Part shown: piece after piece, positions 45,976 to 58,395 of the stretch
Layout of the letters: every line of letters starts with the position of its first letter
How positions within the stretch are numbered: position 1 is the stretch's first letter
Assembly (NCBI GenBank): GCA_003049465.1
Contig: PYSS01000002.1
Coordinates: forward strand, 620,001-684,000
Length of the DNA: 64,000 bases
Origin: Magnaporthiopsis rhizophila
Lineage: Eukaryota; Ascomycota; Sordariomycetes; Magnaporthales; Magnaporthaceae
Direction: 5' to 3'
Translations under genes and position numbers: made by a program
The notes under the pieces: model-generated
Seen by the model: only the letters and a program-made list of their open reading frames with translations
What the model was told of the DNA's origin: nothing
Databases searched by the model: none

Positions 45976-47484
45976 TTTCTTTTTCTCCTCCGTTCTTCCA
46001 TCCTTCCTTTTCGCCCTCCACACCGGCACATTCTCGAACCCCAAAGATTGCCGTTCACCACGTCCGCATTTCCTTCCACCTCTCCATATCCACATTTTTG
46101 GGTCCCGTCATCCAGCCTGTTTCCCTGCCCGGCGACCAAAACGGCAACAGGTCTGGCAGCACAAGGCGCCATCTCAAAAGGCTGTTGTTTTGCATGTAGC
46201 TCACTACTAGCCGCACGAACATGGCATGTGCATGTTCACACGCACCATTCCGATGCCCTGTTCCTTTCTCCTGCGAAGATGGGCCTCGGTATCCCCTGGA
46301 GAATGACTGTCCACGCGGCGCGACCGTCCCTGCTGCCAAAAATATCCCTTGCCCTTTGTTTTTTTCTTTTTCTTTGGAAACGACCGCGCGCGACCCCATC
46401 TCCCGCACTTCCAAGGATCATGTCGATTCCACAATGAGACGATTCCACGGCTAAGAGCGCCGCCGCCGCCAGCCCAGCCAATGCAAGCCGCATGCGGGTC
46501 CTCCCCCGTTCGAGAAAGTGCGTGCGGCAGCCCCATCCGCACCCGCCCGGGTCCCCATCCCTTTCGCTCCCCTTGGTTCGCCACGGTCGACAGGATGTTC
46601 CCTGCCCCCTTCTTTGCCTTTTTGTGCTTCCGTCAACACCCGGAACTGTCTAGGGAAGAAGCAAAAAAGAAAAAAAAAAAAAAAAAAAGGGTCTGTCTTT
46701 AGGGACGGCTGCTGTGCAAGGGAACATTCCAAAGGGTAACCACGTCAGTTGGGTGGGGGGATGCTGCCACCCCTGCTCACAAAGAACGAACCACACATGG
46801 GGTTTCTGGTCGTCCAAGACGCTAGAGTCCCATGTTTCGCCCGCAGAATCCCATCTTGAGGAGCCAGCCTGATGGATGGGCTTTTTTCTTTTTGGGCTAG
46901 CGCCCGTCCCGTCTTGGTCTTGACCTGTGGGAGCGTTGGAACGCTCGTCCCGTCATCGCCGTCAACCTCCGACTCCACCACCCTGGGACCTTTCACGTTC
47001 ATTAATTGTGCGGCTTTCCCTGCTGGTGAACTTTCTCTTTCTTCCGTACAGGCCAGCAGTGCCGGCCCTGTTCCAACCATTCGTTTTTCTTTCTACCTGT
47101 TCGTTCTTTCCTTTCGATACCGACCTTGTAATATTCTCCTTGGGTATCTCTTCTTGTCTATTCTTTCACTTCTTTTGATTTTCTTTTTCTTTCTGCTTTT
47201 CTTCAAGTGTTGGCGATAGAGGTTCCTGGGGAACCAAAAAGAAGCGCGTGATACATCCGGATAAATCTTGCGGGTTGGGGCTTACCGGCGCTGTAGTCCA
47301 ACACCCGATACGATACTCACGCTGCAGGCAGCCGGCAGCGGGTTGTTTACTTTACCCTTCGTTTCTATTGGCTTGTCCTTTGCTTTACATCGCTTGGACT
47401 CTATTTCCCGGAAGGAGGGCAGGGCTCGCCGTCTGGGAGTAGAGCGTGGGTGAGAATCGCCTAGTCAGATGAAGTAGAAGAGCG
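44231..47484. other. Long intergenic region with very long poly-T tract
   Basis: About 3.2 kb. At 45891-45974 lies T41-C-T42, the longest homopolymer of the window, and an A17 tract sits at 46672-46688. The T/C-rich stretch 47085-47210 looks like the leader of the gene at 47485. Open frames encoding poly-Lys or poly-Phe across the tract are artefacts. No gene supported. Confidence 0.5.
45891..45974. repeat. Poly-T tract, T41-C-T42
   Basis: 84 bases of T with a single C at 45932. It lies in the middle of a non-coding stretch, flanked by T/C-rich DNA (TTTCTTTC before, GTTTCTTTTTCTCC after). The exact length may be affected by sequencing slippage. Confidence 0.9.
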
Positions 47485-50400
47485 ATGCCGGCATCGTCAT
47501 CGCAGTCCCATAAGACGCTGGGCTCCGGAAAACTGGATGTGCGGAGAAATAAGACCCCGTCGCCGGGGCCCGACGACGAACCTTCCCCGACCAACGGCAA
47601 GCCCACCAAGCGACGGAAATCCGAGTCAAAGAGTTCGACGGCAGCGAAGAGGGCACCGTCACGCAAAGGCGCGGAGGAGAGGCGGCCGCGACCACGGCGT
47701 GATGCCAGCGTAGGCAGCCCCAGCGGCTCGACCACCAGCGGCTCGTCCGCCAGGGGATCGAGCCGCCGCCGCGGCAAGGGATTCAGCGTTGGAGACTCGG
47801 ACGATGAAACCTACGAATCCGACTCGGATGATTATGATCGCCGCTCCCGCTCCCGCTATCGAGCCAACCCGGACTCGAGCTCCGTCGGCGGCTCCTTCAG
47901 CTCCTCGGGCCCCGAGCGCCGCCGCCCCAGCATTGCTGCGAGGCAGCAGCCCCCCAGGGGTCGAGACCCCAGCAGGGGCCGCAAGCCCAATAGGAGCCGC
48001 AGCAGGGCCACCAACATGGCCAACACGACCGGAGGCCGCCCCGTCCGCGATGCCCCCAGCCCCAGCAATACGATCCAGAGCTCACCGGTGCCCGGCCACA
48101 ACGGTCTGCTCAGGCGGACCATGAGCACCCGCGAGCTGCCCAGCCGCTGCCGCGAGAGCGACGCCGTGCATGACGGCGGCAGGCCGAGCCTGAAGCGGGC
48201 CGCGAGCCACCACAACCTACAGAGCTACGGCCACTCGCGCGACCTGTTGCAGCTGGGCCAGGAATGCCCAGCCCCGCCGCCGTTGCCCAAGGTGGGGGCG
48301 GAGCCGGAGCCGGAGCACCGGCGCAAGTGTCAATACCCGTTCGAGAGCTTCATGGGGGAGGATCCGACGCTCGAGAACAAGGCGTCCGACATCGTCCGGT
48401 CGCGGTCGCTGTCGCGGTCCAGGCCGCTCACGAGAGCAGTCGCCGCCGCCAGTGCTGCTTCTGCTTTCGCGCGCCCCGTCCCGCCTCCTCCGCCCATGCC
48501 GGATAAAGCCCAGGCCTTGTACCCGGCCGCCAGCTTCATCGGCGAGGGCGCTTTCAGAGGCGCCTCGGTCTCGGCTCCCACCGCGTCCAGCTCGGTCCAT
48601 ATCGAGGAGCCGCCAAAGCCGACGCCGCAGAGGCGGTCCATGTCCACCCCGCCGGGGAGGCTGAGGCGGGGAGGAACAGCGCCCGTCGGCGCGCCCCTCA
48701 CCGCTCTCACCGGTCCCAAGCTCGCGTCTGCAGCAGCGCCACGGCGCCCGTCGGCAGCGTCCATCACGCGATCGGCTAGTACTCGCAGCAAGCGGTCGTC
48801 ATCCACGCCTCCGGCGCCAATTAGCGTAACACGTAGCAGCAGTCGAGCCACCCCCACCACTCATGACGCCTCGTATCTGGCCATGGGCCTTATCGAGAGC
48901 GAGGCAGCCGCCAAGAGGACCATGCAAGGCCGGCCGCAAGGACCCACCCCTCCCTTGCGCCGCCCCAGCTTGTACCCTTTCGAGAGCTACGTGGGCGAGG
49001 ACCCTACGGCCGAGACGGTGGCGGTAGTGCGCTCCAAGTCGATCCGGGTGCCAGCCCCGGCGACCAAGAAATTTGCCACGGGCCCCTTTGTCCCTGCTGC
49101 GGCTGCTGCTGCTGCTGCCGCCCCTGTTGATCCCACCCCGTCGCCCCATCGGGCCGAGACTGCAATGTACCCGGCCAGCAGCTTCGTGGGTGAGGATGAT
49201 GTGAGAAAGGCCGCCAGTGGTGCGGATAATGGCGCCGTGCCGAAGATAAGAGTTCTGCCTGATGTCGGCTCCACACCCAGTGACAAGGCTGCTGCAGCCA
49301 TGGAGGAGGGGGGTCACATCGTCGCGTCGCCTGCGCACATTACGGTCATGCACATGGACGTCCCGCGCATCTCGCTGCATGCCCTGCCGTCAGCGTTCGT
49401 ATTGGACGAAAAGACTGTTTTCGGCGATCTGGCCGACGACGATGAGAAGGCCGCCAAGACCATACGTAAGCCCGACGACGGAAAGAAGGTCACCACCACC
49501 AAGACCATAAATAAGCCCGCGGCCCCGGCCGTGGTCGAGGAGGTCGGTGTTGCCGTCTCGGACGACGTTGAGATTAGCCAATTTCACGGCAGTGACGAAA
49601 AGAGCGACGCGACCGTCCCGAGCAAGGGTCTGCCTGTCCGACCCGCGCGCCGGAACGCTGCCGCTAAGCCTACAACCGATACCAGCTCGGCCTCGCCCGT
49701 CCCCATCTCCGTCTCCATCCCGACCAGCGTCCAGCCCGGCCCCGCCGCCGCCGCGGCCACCGCCTCACCCGTCCAGCCCAGCCCCTACGCCGCGGCCACC
49801 AAGCCCAGTCCCTACGCCGCGGCCGTCAAGCCCAGCGCCGCCCCGGCCGCCGCTCCCCGCGGGTTTGTCGATCTCGAAAAGGGCCTGCCGGCGATCACTA
49901 CGCAGCCTACTGCTAGGAGCTACGACGGTAACACCATCCCCAAGGGCTCGGCAGCCGCAGCAGCAGCAGGTGCGGCGCCTCCCGCGCTCAGGACGAGCGA
50001 GATGTCGTGGCTCTACAACCCGGGCATGGGCACCAAGGGCCCCCGGGCGTGGAAGAAGCGCACGTGGGGCCTGCTGGCCGCCCTGTTGACCCTGATCATC
50101 GTCATCGTCGTCGCCGTCACCGTCTCACAGCAGCAGCAGCAGCTCCAGAGGCGGGCGTGGTTCAACACGTACCCGGACTACGCCAGGCTCAACTACAGGT
50201 TGAGCGACAACTGTGAGCAGCAGCGGCAGCAGCAGGCCTGCACTTCCTAGCCGTTTTCGCTTTTGTTGTTGTTATTTTGCATTAGCATTTTTCTCGGATG
50301 TTTATGCAACATTTGTTTCTTGATGTTCTTTTTTGCATCATATATCTTTTTCTTGCTTTTCATTGTCCTTCCCTTTTTCTGCTTTCTGTCCGTTTTTTTC

Positions 50401-51748
50401 TTTTTCTTTTTTTATCTTGCCCGCCTTCTGGGCATAATGGTAAATGAACCAAGCAAGCGCAGCTAAAATATTTGCATGTATAAATACTACCTGCAAAAAA
50501 AGCATACATTAGACAAGGAATGCCGATTCGCTGACCTCGACGCCGTCCATCTCATGACTTTTTTTTCTTCAAACCCCCTGGCCACATAGACGCCGGAGCC
50601 AAATTTTTTGATAGATTCAACTATTATCAAGGCTATGACCCCAGTATGTTCACACAATTCACAATGATACATCCTCAACGTCCCCCGGCGTAGGAGGGAG
50701 GGTTGCTGACCGGCAACAACAAAAAAAAAGCCCAAGGCCACGTGCACTACGTCGGGCGCCCTCACGCCGAGCAGCTGAACCTGACGTACGCCACCCCGTC
50801 GACCGCCATCCTCCGCGTTGACGCGACCGTGGGGCCCGAAGACGTGCCCAACGCCTCGACCGGCCGGTTCTCGGTCCGGCTTGAGTCCAAGACGCAGTAC
50901 GACCGCGGCCTGTTCGTGTTCGACGTGGCCCACACCCCATACGGCTGCGGCGCCTGGCCGGCCCTGTGGCTGGCGTCGCTGGTCGACTGGCCGCGCTTTG
51001 GCGAGATCGACGTCATGGAGGCCACCAACAAGGGCGACGAGGGGAACATGTTCTCGCTGCACACGACGGCAGGTTGCGAGATGAAGAGGAGGCGGGAGAT
51101 GACGGGGGTTGCCAAGGGGACTGATTGTTATAATGGGACTGTCAGTTCTTCTGCCTTTTCTTGCTTTAGACACCCACCCTGTCTGCAGGCAAAGCTGACA
51201 ATAGGATTCATTACAGAACTCAAACCAGGGCTGCAACGTCGCCGGCCCCCGCGAGTCATACGGCCCGTCCTTCAACGCCCGCGGCGGCGGCGTCGTGGCG
51301 CTCGAGCTGCGCGACGAGGGCATCCGCATGTGGCAGTTTGCGCGCCCGGACGTGCCGCGCGATCTGACCCTCGCCGCCGATGGTGCTGCTGCCGCAGACA
51401 TGCCGGACCCGGCGTCGTGGGGCCGTGCTGTCGCCGACTTCCCCAGCACCGACTGCGACGTCGGGACGCATTTCCGGAACCAGAGCATTATTATTAATAT
51501 TACGTTGTGTGGGAAGCTGACGGAGGCTGTGTGGGGGAGTTCGGGATGTGAGTTATTCTTTTTTTTTTTTTTCTCCGCTACTTTTCTGCTTCTAATCGAG
51601 CAAAACGAAAAAAATGAAGTGGATGCTAACTTGTAGAAAAACAGGCCCCGGAACCTGCGTGAACCACGTGTCTAATAACCCGGACGCGTTCAGGGATGCA
51701 TTTTGGCAGATCAACGGCCTGAGGGTTTACACGGCTGCCAGGTCTTGA
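47485..51748 (+). CDS. GH16-family type II membrane glucanase/transglycosylase-like protein with very long cytoplasmic tail
   Basis: Five exons: 47485-50212, 50590-50643, 50731-51140, 51217-51547, 51645-51748 (1208 aa; introns 377, 87, 76 and 97 nt). The link between the two open frames is secure: splicing gives RLSDNYAGAKFFDRF and YQGYDPTQGHVHYV, the canonical GH16 entry. Residues 1-860 are disordered (Ser/Pro/Arg-rich, nuclear-type basic patches, acidic D-D-E blocks) and hold four copies of Y-P-x-x-S-[FY]-x-G-E at about 284, 346, 497 and 562. One membrane helix (862-880) precedes the GH16 fold, whose catalytic GEIDVMEATN is near 1017-1026, both Glu kept. Family members cut or transfer beta-1,3-glucan in the secretory pathway or wall. 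With an inside N-terminus the catalytic part is lumenal. Confidence 0.88.
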
Positions 51749-52268
51749 TGGGGACGAGAGCGGGAGGTGTAATACACTGCAGGGAATATGGGATTGGACG
51801 TATTGAACAAGAACTTGATATATGGAACGAGAATTTTGATATATGGGAATTATGTAATTAAACCACGGTGGGTGCTTTGATAGTGTTATTATTATCTGGA
51901 ATCCCAGGGCATCGGATGCAGATGTGCCACTTGGGTTATCACATGAGGGAGCCATCTGATAACCCACGTTTTCACTTGTACACGGCAACGCAACACACTC
52001 TAATCTATGATTATAGTACAGGCATGGCTACAGCAAAATATACATGAGCCTTCTGGCGCCGTGCCAATGAACAAGTGGAGATATTTTGCCTTGCCCAGTT
52101 TCCCCGCGGCGGACCGCCCCATCTATCTATATGTATCGTCTCAAGTGCCCACCCTTCCCGGTATATAAACCAGTAATAAAAAACGCCGATGCGATGCAAG
52201 CCACCAAAAGCCAACCGAGAAAAGGGCTAGTCCCACAACCACACGACTCTCTCCTCCCGTCGTCAAAA
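51749..52268. other. Intergenic between convergent genes
   Basis: AT-richer 3' region shared by the GH16 gene (+) and the TIM22 gene (-). Nothing coding was seen. Confidence 0.5.
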
Positions 52269-52762
52269 TTACTCATCCTTGGGCGACCTCAACCACGCCT
52301 CGATGGCGGCGCTGAACGCGGCAAAGCCCACGCAGCCGATGGCGGCGGCCTGAGGCCCTCCGTTGCGGGCCAGGACGGCGCCGGCGATGCAGCCGGCGCC
52401 GATGCCGTTCGCGGCGTCGTTCTTTGCGCGCAGGCCCTCGATGCCGCACTCGATGCCCGAGAAGAGCGCGCCGACCTTGGCAAAGTTCTTGCCCGTGCTC
52501 AGCGACCGCGCCCCCATGTCCTTGAACCCGATGGCCAGCTGCTTGCGCAGCGGCAGCGACGACAGCGGTACCGACCCGCTCGCCGCCGCGGCTGCTGCGC
52601 CCATGGGCGTGACTGCTGTTGCTGCTGTTGTTGCTGCGGATGATGCTGCGGCGGCGGAAGCGGCTTCTGCTGCTGCGACGCGCGGGAGGATGGCTGATGT
52701 GGGTTTTGCTGCTGCTGGTGGCGATGGGGCTGCTGCCGCTACCGTAGTCTGTTTCACCACGC

Positions 52763-52804
<42 letters not shown>

Positions 52805-53315
52805 TGGCGCCCGACGTCGCGTTGGGCACGGCGGGATGCGGCTTCGTCGCTGCTGCGGCCGCGGTGCCGGGCGTGGCGGCTGTGGTCGCCGTTCCTGCTG
52901 CGGGCTTGGCCGCCGTGGACTCGGGGGTGAGGGTGTGGTAGGGGGTGTCGTAGGCCATCTATTTGTGTTCACAAAGTTCTTCTGCGTCAGTCGCCAAACG
53001 TCTCCAATCCACTTCGCCGCGGAGGGGGAAAACGGCTTACCGAAGCCATAAACATTCCAAAGACGGCGCCTAGGCCCATGCCGGCGACGCCGGCCATGGC
53101 CGTCTTGGCGTAACACGACTCCATCATGTTGGACATCTGCGATGCGACGGGAGAGGTTCCCGGGTCAGTCGCGCCTGGCTGGGGGCTGAAAGTGTCGCAG
53201 TTGGGAAGGAAGAGTCCGCAAAAGAGCAAAGTACCATTTTGATAGTGGCCTCGTTGGGATCTTGCGGCTGCTGTGGCTGCTGGCCAGGCAGGCCGGGCGC
53301 CCTGGGGAAGTTCAT
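52269..53315 (-). CDS. tim22: Mitochondrial import inner membrane translocase subunit Tim22
   Basis: Exons 53315-53235, 53136-53041, 52958-52269 (288 aa; each intron falls just before an in-frame ATG). The Tim17/22/23 fold is complete: ESCYAKTAMAGVAGMGLGAVFGMFMAS (first helix, with the conserved Cys), GFKDMGARSLSTGKNFAKVGALFSGIEC, and GIGAGCIAGAVLARNGGPQAAAIGC. Tim22 is the pore of the carrier translocase that inserts metabolite carriers and Tim proteins into the inner membrane. Unusual: residues ~72-193, between helix 1 and helix 2, are an Ala/Thr/Pro-rich insertion containing a run of 11 Thr (codons from a GAC/GTC microsatellite at 52761-52798). Most Tim22 proteins are about 180-200 aa. The insertion would face the intermembrane space or matrix loop. 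Confidence 0.93.
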
Positions 53316-54346
53316 GGCGGGCAGCGGGACAGTGTCGTCGGCAGAAATAAGGGCTTATCCGGTTGTCGCAGCTAGCCAGGTTGTTATCCTCCGATGAGCC
53401 CCGCCAGCTGAGGTAGGGATCGACACCTGTTGCCTTGCGAAGCGAGGGGTTCGAGGTGGCTTTCAAGTGTCGATGGAATCGCAAAGCATGCCCGTCGCAG
53501 GCCGAGAGCTGACCCCTGCTTGGCGGGATGTCGCCGCCAAAAAATAATTTTTGCCGTCCCAGACCGCCTATGATAACCAACTCCACCGAACCCGGCGCCT
53601 GGAGAATCCTTGCCAGGAACTCAATTTCCATAACCCGCTCGCTTCCTCACGTTCAGATGCCGGGTATGCTCACAAAGTTCAGTCGACACAAAACCTGCTG
53701 CTTCTTGTTACTCGTTTCTACGCCTTGTCTTGCCTGACGCTGACGCCCTTGTTTTCCACCCGTATTCAGACAGTGCTAACAAAATAAAATCAAAAAGGCT
53801 AGAGATGAAAGATCGAAGCCCTGGTCAAGCCGTTTCCCCACTTTTCCCAGCGTCCTTACCCTCCGGTATATTTACTGGTTGCCCTCACCACCTGGATCCA
53901 TCTTGAGCGTTGAAATCGGGAGATAAGAATTCAAAATCGATAAAGAAAAAAAAGAAAGAACAAAAGAAAAAGGAAGAAAACCAGGTCCTCAGTCCTGCGG
54001 GTAAGGGGGCAGACAACAATAGAATGGCTTGTAAACTAGGCCCATACAAGAAAGACGGAGGAGAGAATGACGGGGGCCAAGATTACATGCAGTCGCCATG
54101 CGTAACCCGTCCCGCTACGGATACGATGCAGGCGCAAAAGAATTTCATCCCGAATGAAGAGAACAGCCCCAACCAGTTTCCCAAGATCTGCTCGATCTAA
54201 GTCGTGATTTAAAAACCATGTCGAAAGGATGGCGCCACAGAAGATGACGGAGTTGCAGTAAGAATACCGACCTCCCGGCCCGCTTCTGTCTCGATTGTAA
54301 TGAGGTCTTCTCCAGGCTTAGGCTCGTTCGTCACGGGATTTTCCAT
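53316..54346. other. Intergenic
   Basis: Promoter region of TIM22 on one side and 3' UTR of the ubiquitin protease on the other. An A/G-rich patch occurs at 53935-53985. Nothing coding is supported. Confidence 0.45.
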
Positions 54347-57300
54347 CTACTTAAGGAAAAGATCGCCGACACCGTTGCGCAGAGATCTGGACCTATCCGC
54401 ATGGTCGAGTCCGAGGTAGTCATCTTCTGGCACAGAGAGATCCCATAGCACGTCATCTGCGTCGAGCAAAGTCAGCGAACGCGCTCGCTCACAAACGTCG
54501 CGTGGAAGCGCCCAGACTTACCGTCCTTAAGGTACTGAGGCCGTGAGTACTGTGAGCGCCGGACGAGTGAGAACTTGATCTTCTCAAAGTTTTTGCCGCG
54601 GATCGCCGTGCGCTTTTCCAGGCGCTTCTTTGTCTCGGAGAAAGGTTCGCCCTGTTTTGTCGAGCCGCCATGTTAGCATCTTGTCGAGGCGTCCACCATC
54701 GACTTCTTGGAAAGGGGTTCCTCCTGACCTCCTTGAGAAGGAACTTGAACGGCATTCCATGCAGCCTGTTCGGCTCGTTCTGATAGTGGAAGGCGTTGAT
54801 AAACTGTGGGTTTTCCACACCCTGCTCTTCCTGCGGCACCCGCTCAGCCACAATTGACAGGAAGTCGTTCAGGCTGATGACGGGATAGTCTCGTGCAAGC
54901 TCCCTCGAGAACTTGTGCGTGTTGACCTCGAAAATCCGGATCGGACCAGCCTCTTCCTCGCTCTGGAGCTTGGCTTTCTTGATCAGCGCCTCGATGAGGT
55001 CGTCAACCATTCCACTCTTGGTCACCAGGAGGTCGTAGTGCTCCTCCTTGGTGATACCCTCACTGAGCCATGTGAGTTTGACATTCTTTTTGGTGTCGAG
55101 CTCCGAGAGGCTCATGTCGAGAACCTCAAAGTACAGGGCGTCGTTGCGTTGCGCCCCCTGGCTTAGATGTCCATAGCTTGGTGGGTTCAGAATTGTACCC
55201 AGAGTCGCTGTGGGACCGCGCTTGACCGGTAGCCTGGGCTGGCCAGTCGTGCCGTGCAGGGTTGAGAACCTCAGATGGGTTGGTGGCACGCCGAGGCGCT
55301 CGCCCACCTTCTCGGCAAGTTGGTCGTATGTCATCTTGGAGTTGAGCACCATCTCGAATGCCTGGTACGCGCTCGGATCGCCACGCGTAGGGTGCGCGTG
55401 GAACCGAATCAGCTTCTTGTTAACCAAGAATTCGTAGTATTCCTTTGCGTCATCGAAGTTGTCCGACTTTCTGCATCTTCGCCGAACAGACGGTTGGTCA
55501 GTTGGTGCACTCATGAGACTAGGTAGGTGCTGGAAGAGCATCCGAATGAATAATCTGGAGACGATTCTAGGAAGGTACCTACGCCTCGTCAGATGTCCGG
55601 GAATCACCGCCTAACCTCTTTTCGAGGAAGTTGGATGCTCCCGTCTCCCGCTTCCGCTGAACACAGATTATGTCGCCGTCTTGCAGCTCGGCAGCCTTCA
55701 GTGATTGCTTCGCCTTGAGACTTTCAATCATGCTGGGTTTGATCTCCTGTAGAGAACCGGTCAGTGCCCTGCCGAGACAAAGATTTGATCCCGGCTTCCG
55801 ATCCCACTTACCTCCCAGAGGAGCATCTTTTCATCGCTGGGTAGTTTCTCGCCAAGACCCAGCTTCCTGAGGATGATGGGTATCAAGTCATCCACCTTCT
55901 TCTCCTTGCTGATGTACGTGTAGCCAAGTCCGCTCAGCGTCTGTGTCTCGACGTCAAAGTACTTGAGGAACAGCAGGATCAGGTCGTTCTTGACAATGAC
56001 TCCGTTAGGCGACTGTCCCTGGTACGTCGGCCATGTGACCTCACCACTCTCGCTGACGTCCTCGGCGACTTCAACCCACACGCGCAGGGCTTCGTCCCTG
56101 TGTATCGACGAAGCCCTGCTCCACGTGTCCTCCAAGCTCGGCCGCAGGTCCATGATCGGCTGATCAGGCCGGATCGTCTTGTTTTGGCGGTTGACCATGA
56201 TCCACAGCCTCACCCTCTCTGGCTCATGGCCAAGGTCCTTGGCGATGGCCTCAGTCACGTCCTTCATCGACGCGGTGCGGAATTGCTTGTATAGTCGCGG
56301 AGCTGCGGGATTGGGCTCTTGAGTCTGGTTTGGCGTGATGTCGAAGCTGGTCATGTCAAACCCGGTATGGGCGCGGAACGTGTCGGACGTCACGGCCTTT
56401 ATCCACCGGTACAGGTGCTGCTCTTCCCTCTCCTTGCGCTTCGCCTCCTTCGCGGCCGCCTCCTCCTCGAATCGTGTTTCTGCAGCCACGTTAGTAAGCC
56501 ACAACAATGACGGAGCCGCCCACGGGATAGCATAGCCGACTTACGGATATGCTGGGGCATATCGGCCTGCGTGACGGGCGTCAAAATGTCGTCAACGCGG
56601 GACTGGCGGATGTAAACCAGCATGTATGCGCTGTTAGGCCGCATCATAACCTTCTTTGTCGCGGGCGGCTTGAAGCCGTTGGGATATTGGAAGGGGCCGC
56701 CGAAGTTGTCCTCGAGAACCTCCCTCATCGTCGCTTTCGTCACCTTGTCGTCGTCGTACTTGTAGAACCACCCGTCCTTGTTCGGCTTCAGGAAGGCGTA
56801 GTAGTGACCGGCATTAAGATCACCGCTGTGGACCAGCACACCGTGCAGCTGATACGTCCATGGTTCGGACTTGTCCGAATCCTCCGAGAGAAACGGGGCG
56901 GCGTCAAACACCTCGGGAAATTCATAGCGGTCGTTGACCTTGGTCATGGCGTCCTTGGTGAAGTCGTACTCAAACCGCTTGAGCTGCAGATGCAGCACGT
57001 CGGGAAACGACGTGAAGATGACACCCTTGTTTGCCTCCTGCAGCTTGTGCTCATCTCCAGCGAAGTACTTGTTCTCGCCCTCCATCTTCTCGACCGAGAT
57101 GTAGTCCTTGAAGCTGTTAAGCAGGTTACCCATCTTGCTGACATTGAGCTGAACGTCCCAAAAGTCCTCGACCCGGCTGGACTCGTAGTTGACGTGAATG
57201 CAGGATATGTACGTCTTGATCTTGCCGCAGAAGAGCTTGGGGAGCACGTTTTCGGCCTCGGTGCCCTTCATCTTCTCTTCCATGCGCTCCATCAGCTTTC

Positions 57301-58395
57301 GCGACAACTCCTGCACGTCTTGTTGCTCGAATATGTGGCGTGTCTCCCAGCCAAACGACTTTGTCAGCTCCGCCGTGCCGACTGCGCCGCTGGATGTCTG
57401 GAGCTGGTAGAAGAGCCGTTGCAAGGTGTATGCGCTGTTACTCATGCTCTCTTCTTGCTGCGTCGGGATCTGGTAGATGGCTTTGCGGAAGGCGTTGGTG
57501 AAATAAAGAGACTGCAACAGCGAGTTCAGGTAGCAGGTGGCGCCCTGGTTCTTGAGCCCAACATATCCTGTCTCCTTCTTGGAGTCGTAGTTGGTGAAGT
57601 TGTGCCACAGGACGCCAGTCTCGTCCTCGACGATCCTCACGTAGGCCGTGATGTTGACACGATCGTCCTCCACCATGGGTCGGTCGGCATCCTCGTAGGG
57701 GACGTTGAACATCTTGCTCAGCTCCAAAAACCTAGTAAAGCCCCAGTCGCCTTCCTCCTTGGTGAACCTGTGATGAGCCGTGTGGTGGGTATATATGGAG
57801 GGGTCGTTGGGATTCCAGAGCACCAGCGAGAACTGCACGCAGCAGCTCCAGTCCCCCGGAATATCGCTCGGATCGAAGCCATGCTCGAGGTAGATGGAGG
57901 CGTGCGACGTGTTGTTGCCTTGGGGGAATATGAGGATGCGCCTGAACGCACGTGTCAGCAAGCTCCATCCTAACGGCATACGGTGCCGGGGCGGGGACAA
58001 GAAGGCTTCGCTTCATACCAGGGGTAGCCGCCTGCTGTGAAGATAGGACCATGGTCCTTCTTGGGCAAGCTCCTGTAGGCCTCGATCTCCCATGTGTGGT
58101 AGACATCCTCGAGCGTGCGGGGCTGCTCGACAAGAGGAATGAGGACCTCGTTTTTTATGGCCTCGACTGTGCACGCAAGGCCCGTCAGCTATGCACCATA
58201 CAAAAACAACACACCCAAATCTTCCGTTTTAGTTCTGTTTCCCCTCTTTCCCAGGACAACGGAGGGCATACAGTCGGTGGCCAGCGGCGGCGCTGGCAGC
58301 TCCTCGGCGAGTGTATCGGGAGTGATCTCGGTGACGGAGTCCTTGTCCAGGACGCCGTTCGCCTCGACGACATGATCGACGCTGTCCACCATCAT
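54347..58395 (-). CDS. USP7/Ubp15-type ubiquitin-specific protease with MATH domain
   Basis: Eight exons: 58395-58215, 58166-58019, 57941-56545, 56479-55812, 55746-55583, 55470-54729, 54651-54522, 54456-54347 (1179 aa; phases agree at every junction). N-terminal MATH domain (about 75-210; GGYPWRILIFPQGNN). USP catalytic core: Cys box NQGATCYLNSLLQ (about 242) and His box GDLNAGHYYAFLKPNKDGWFY (about 485-500), with YKYDDDKV holding the Asp. C-terminal ubiquitin-like domains follow, and the end DDVLWDLSVPEDDYLGLDHADRSR matches fungal Ubp15/Ubp21 proteins. It removes ubiquitin from targets and is found in nucleus, cytosol and peroxisome; in S. cerevisiae it acts in cell-cycle entry and peroxisomal export. 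The first intron is only 48 nt; start at MMVDSVDHV is the first Met in frame, but a longer N-terminus is possible. Confidence 0.92.

Noticed and set aside
45798..46437. Open frames encoding poly-Lys or poly-Phe
   Set aside because: They are translations of the T41-C-T42 tract.
50703..51497. Separate GH16 gene starting at 50703
   Set aside because: Splicing from the upstream frame restores the conserved GH16 entry sequence and the membrane helix, so it is one gene.
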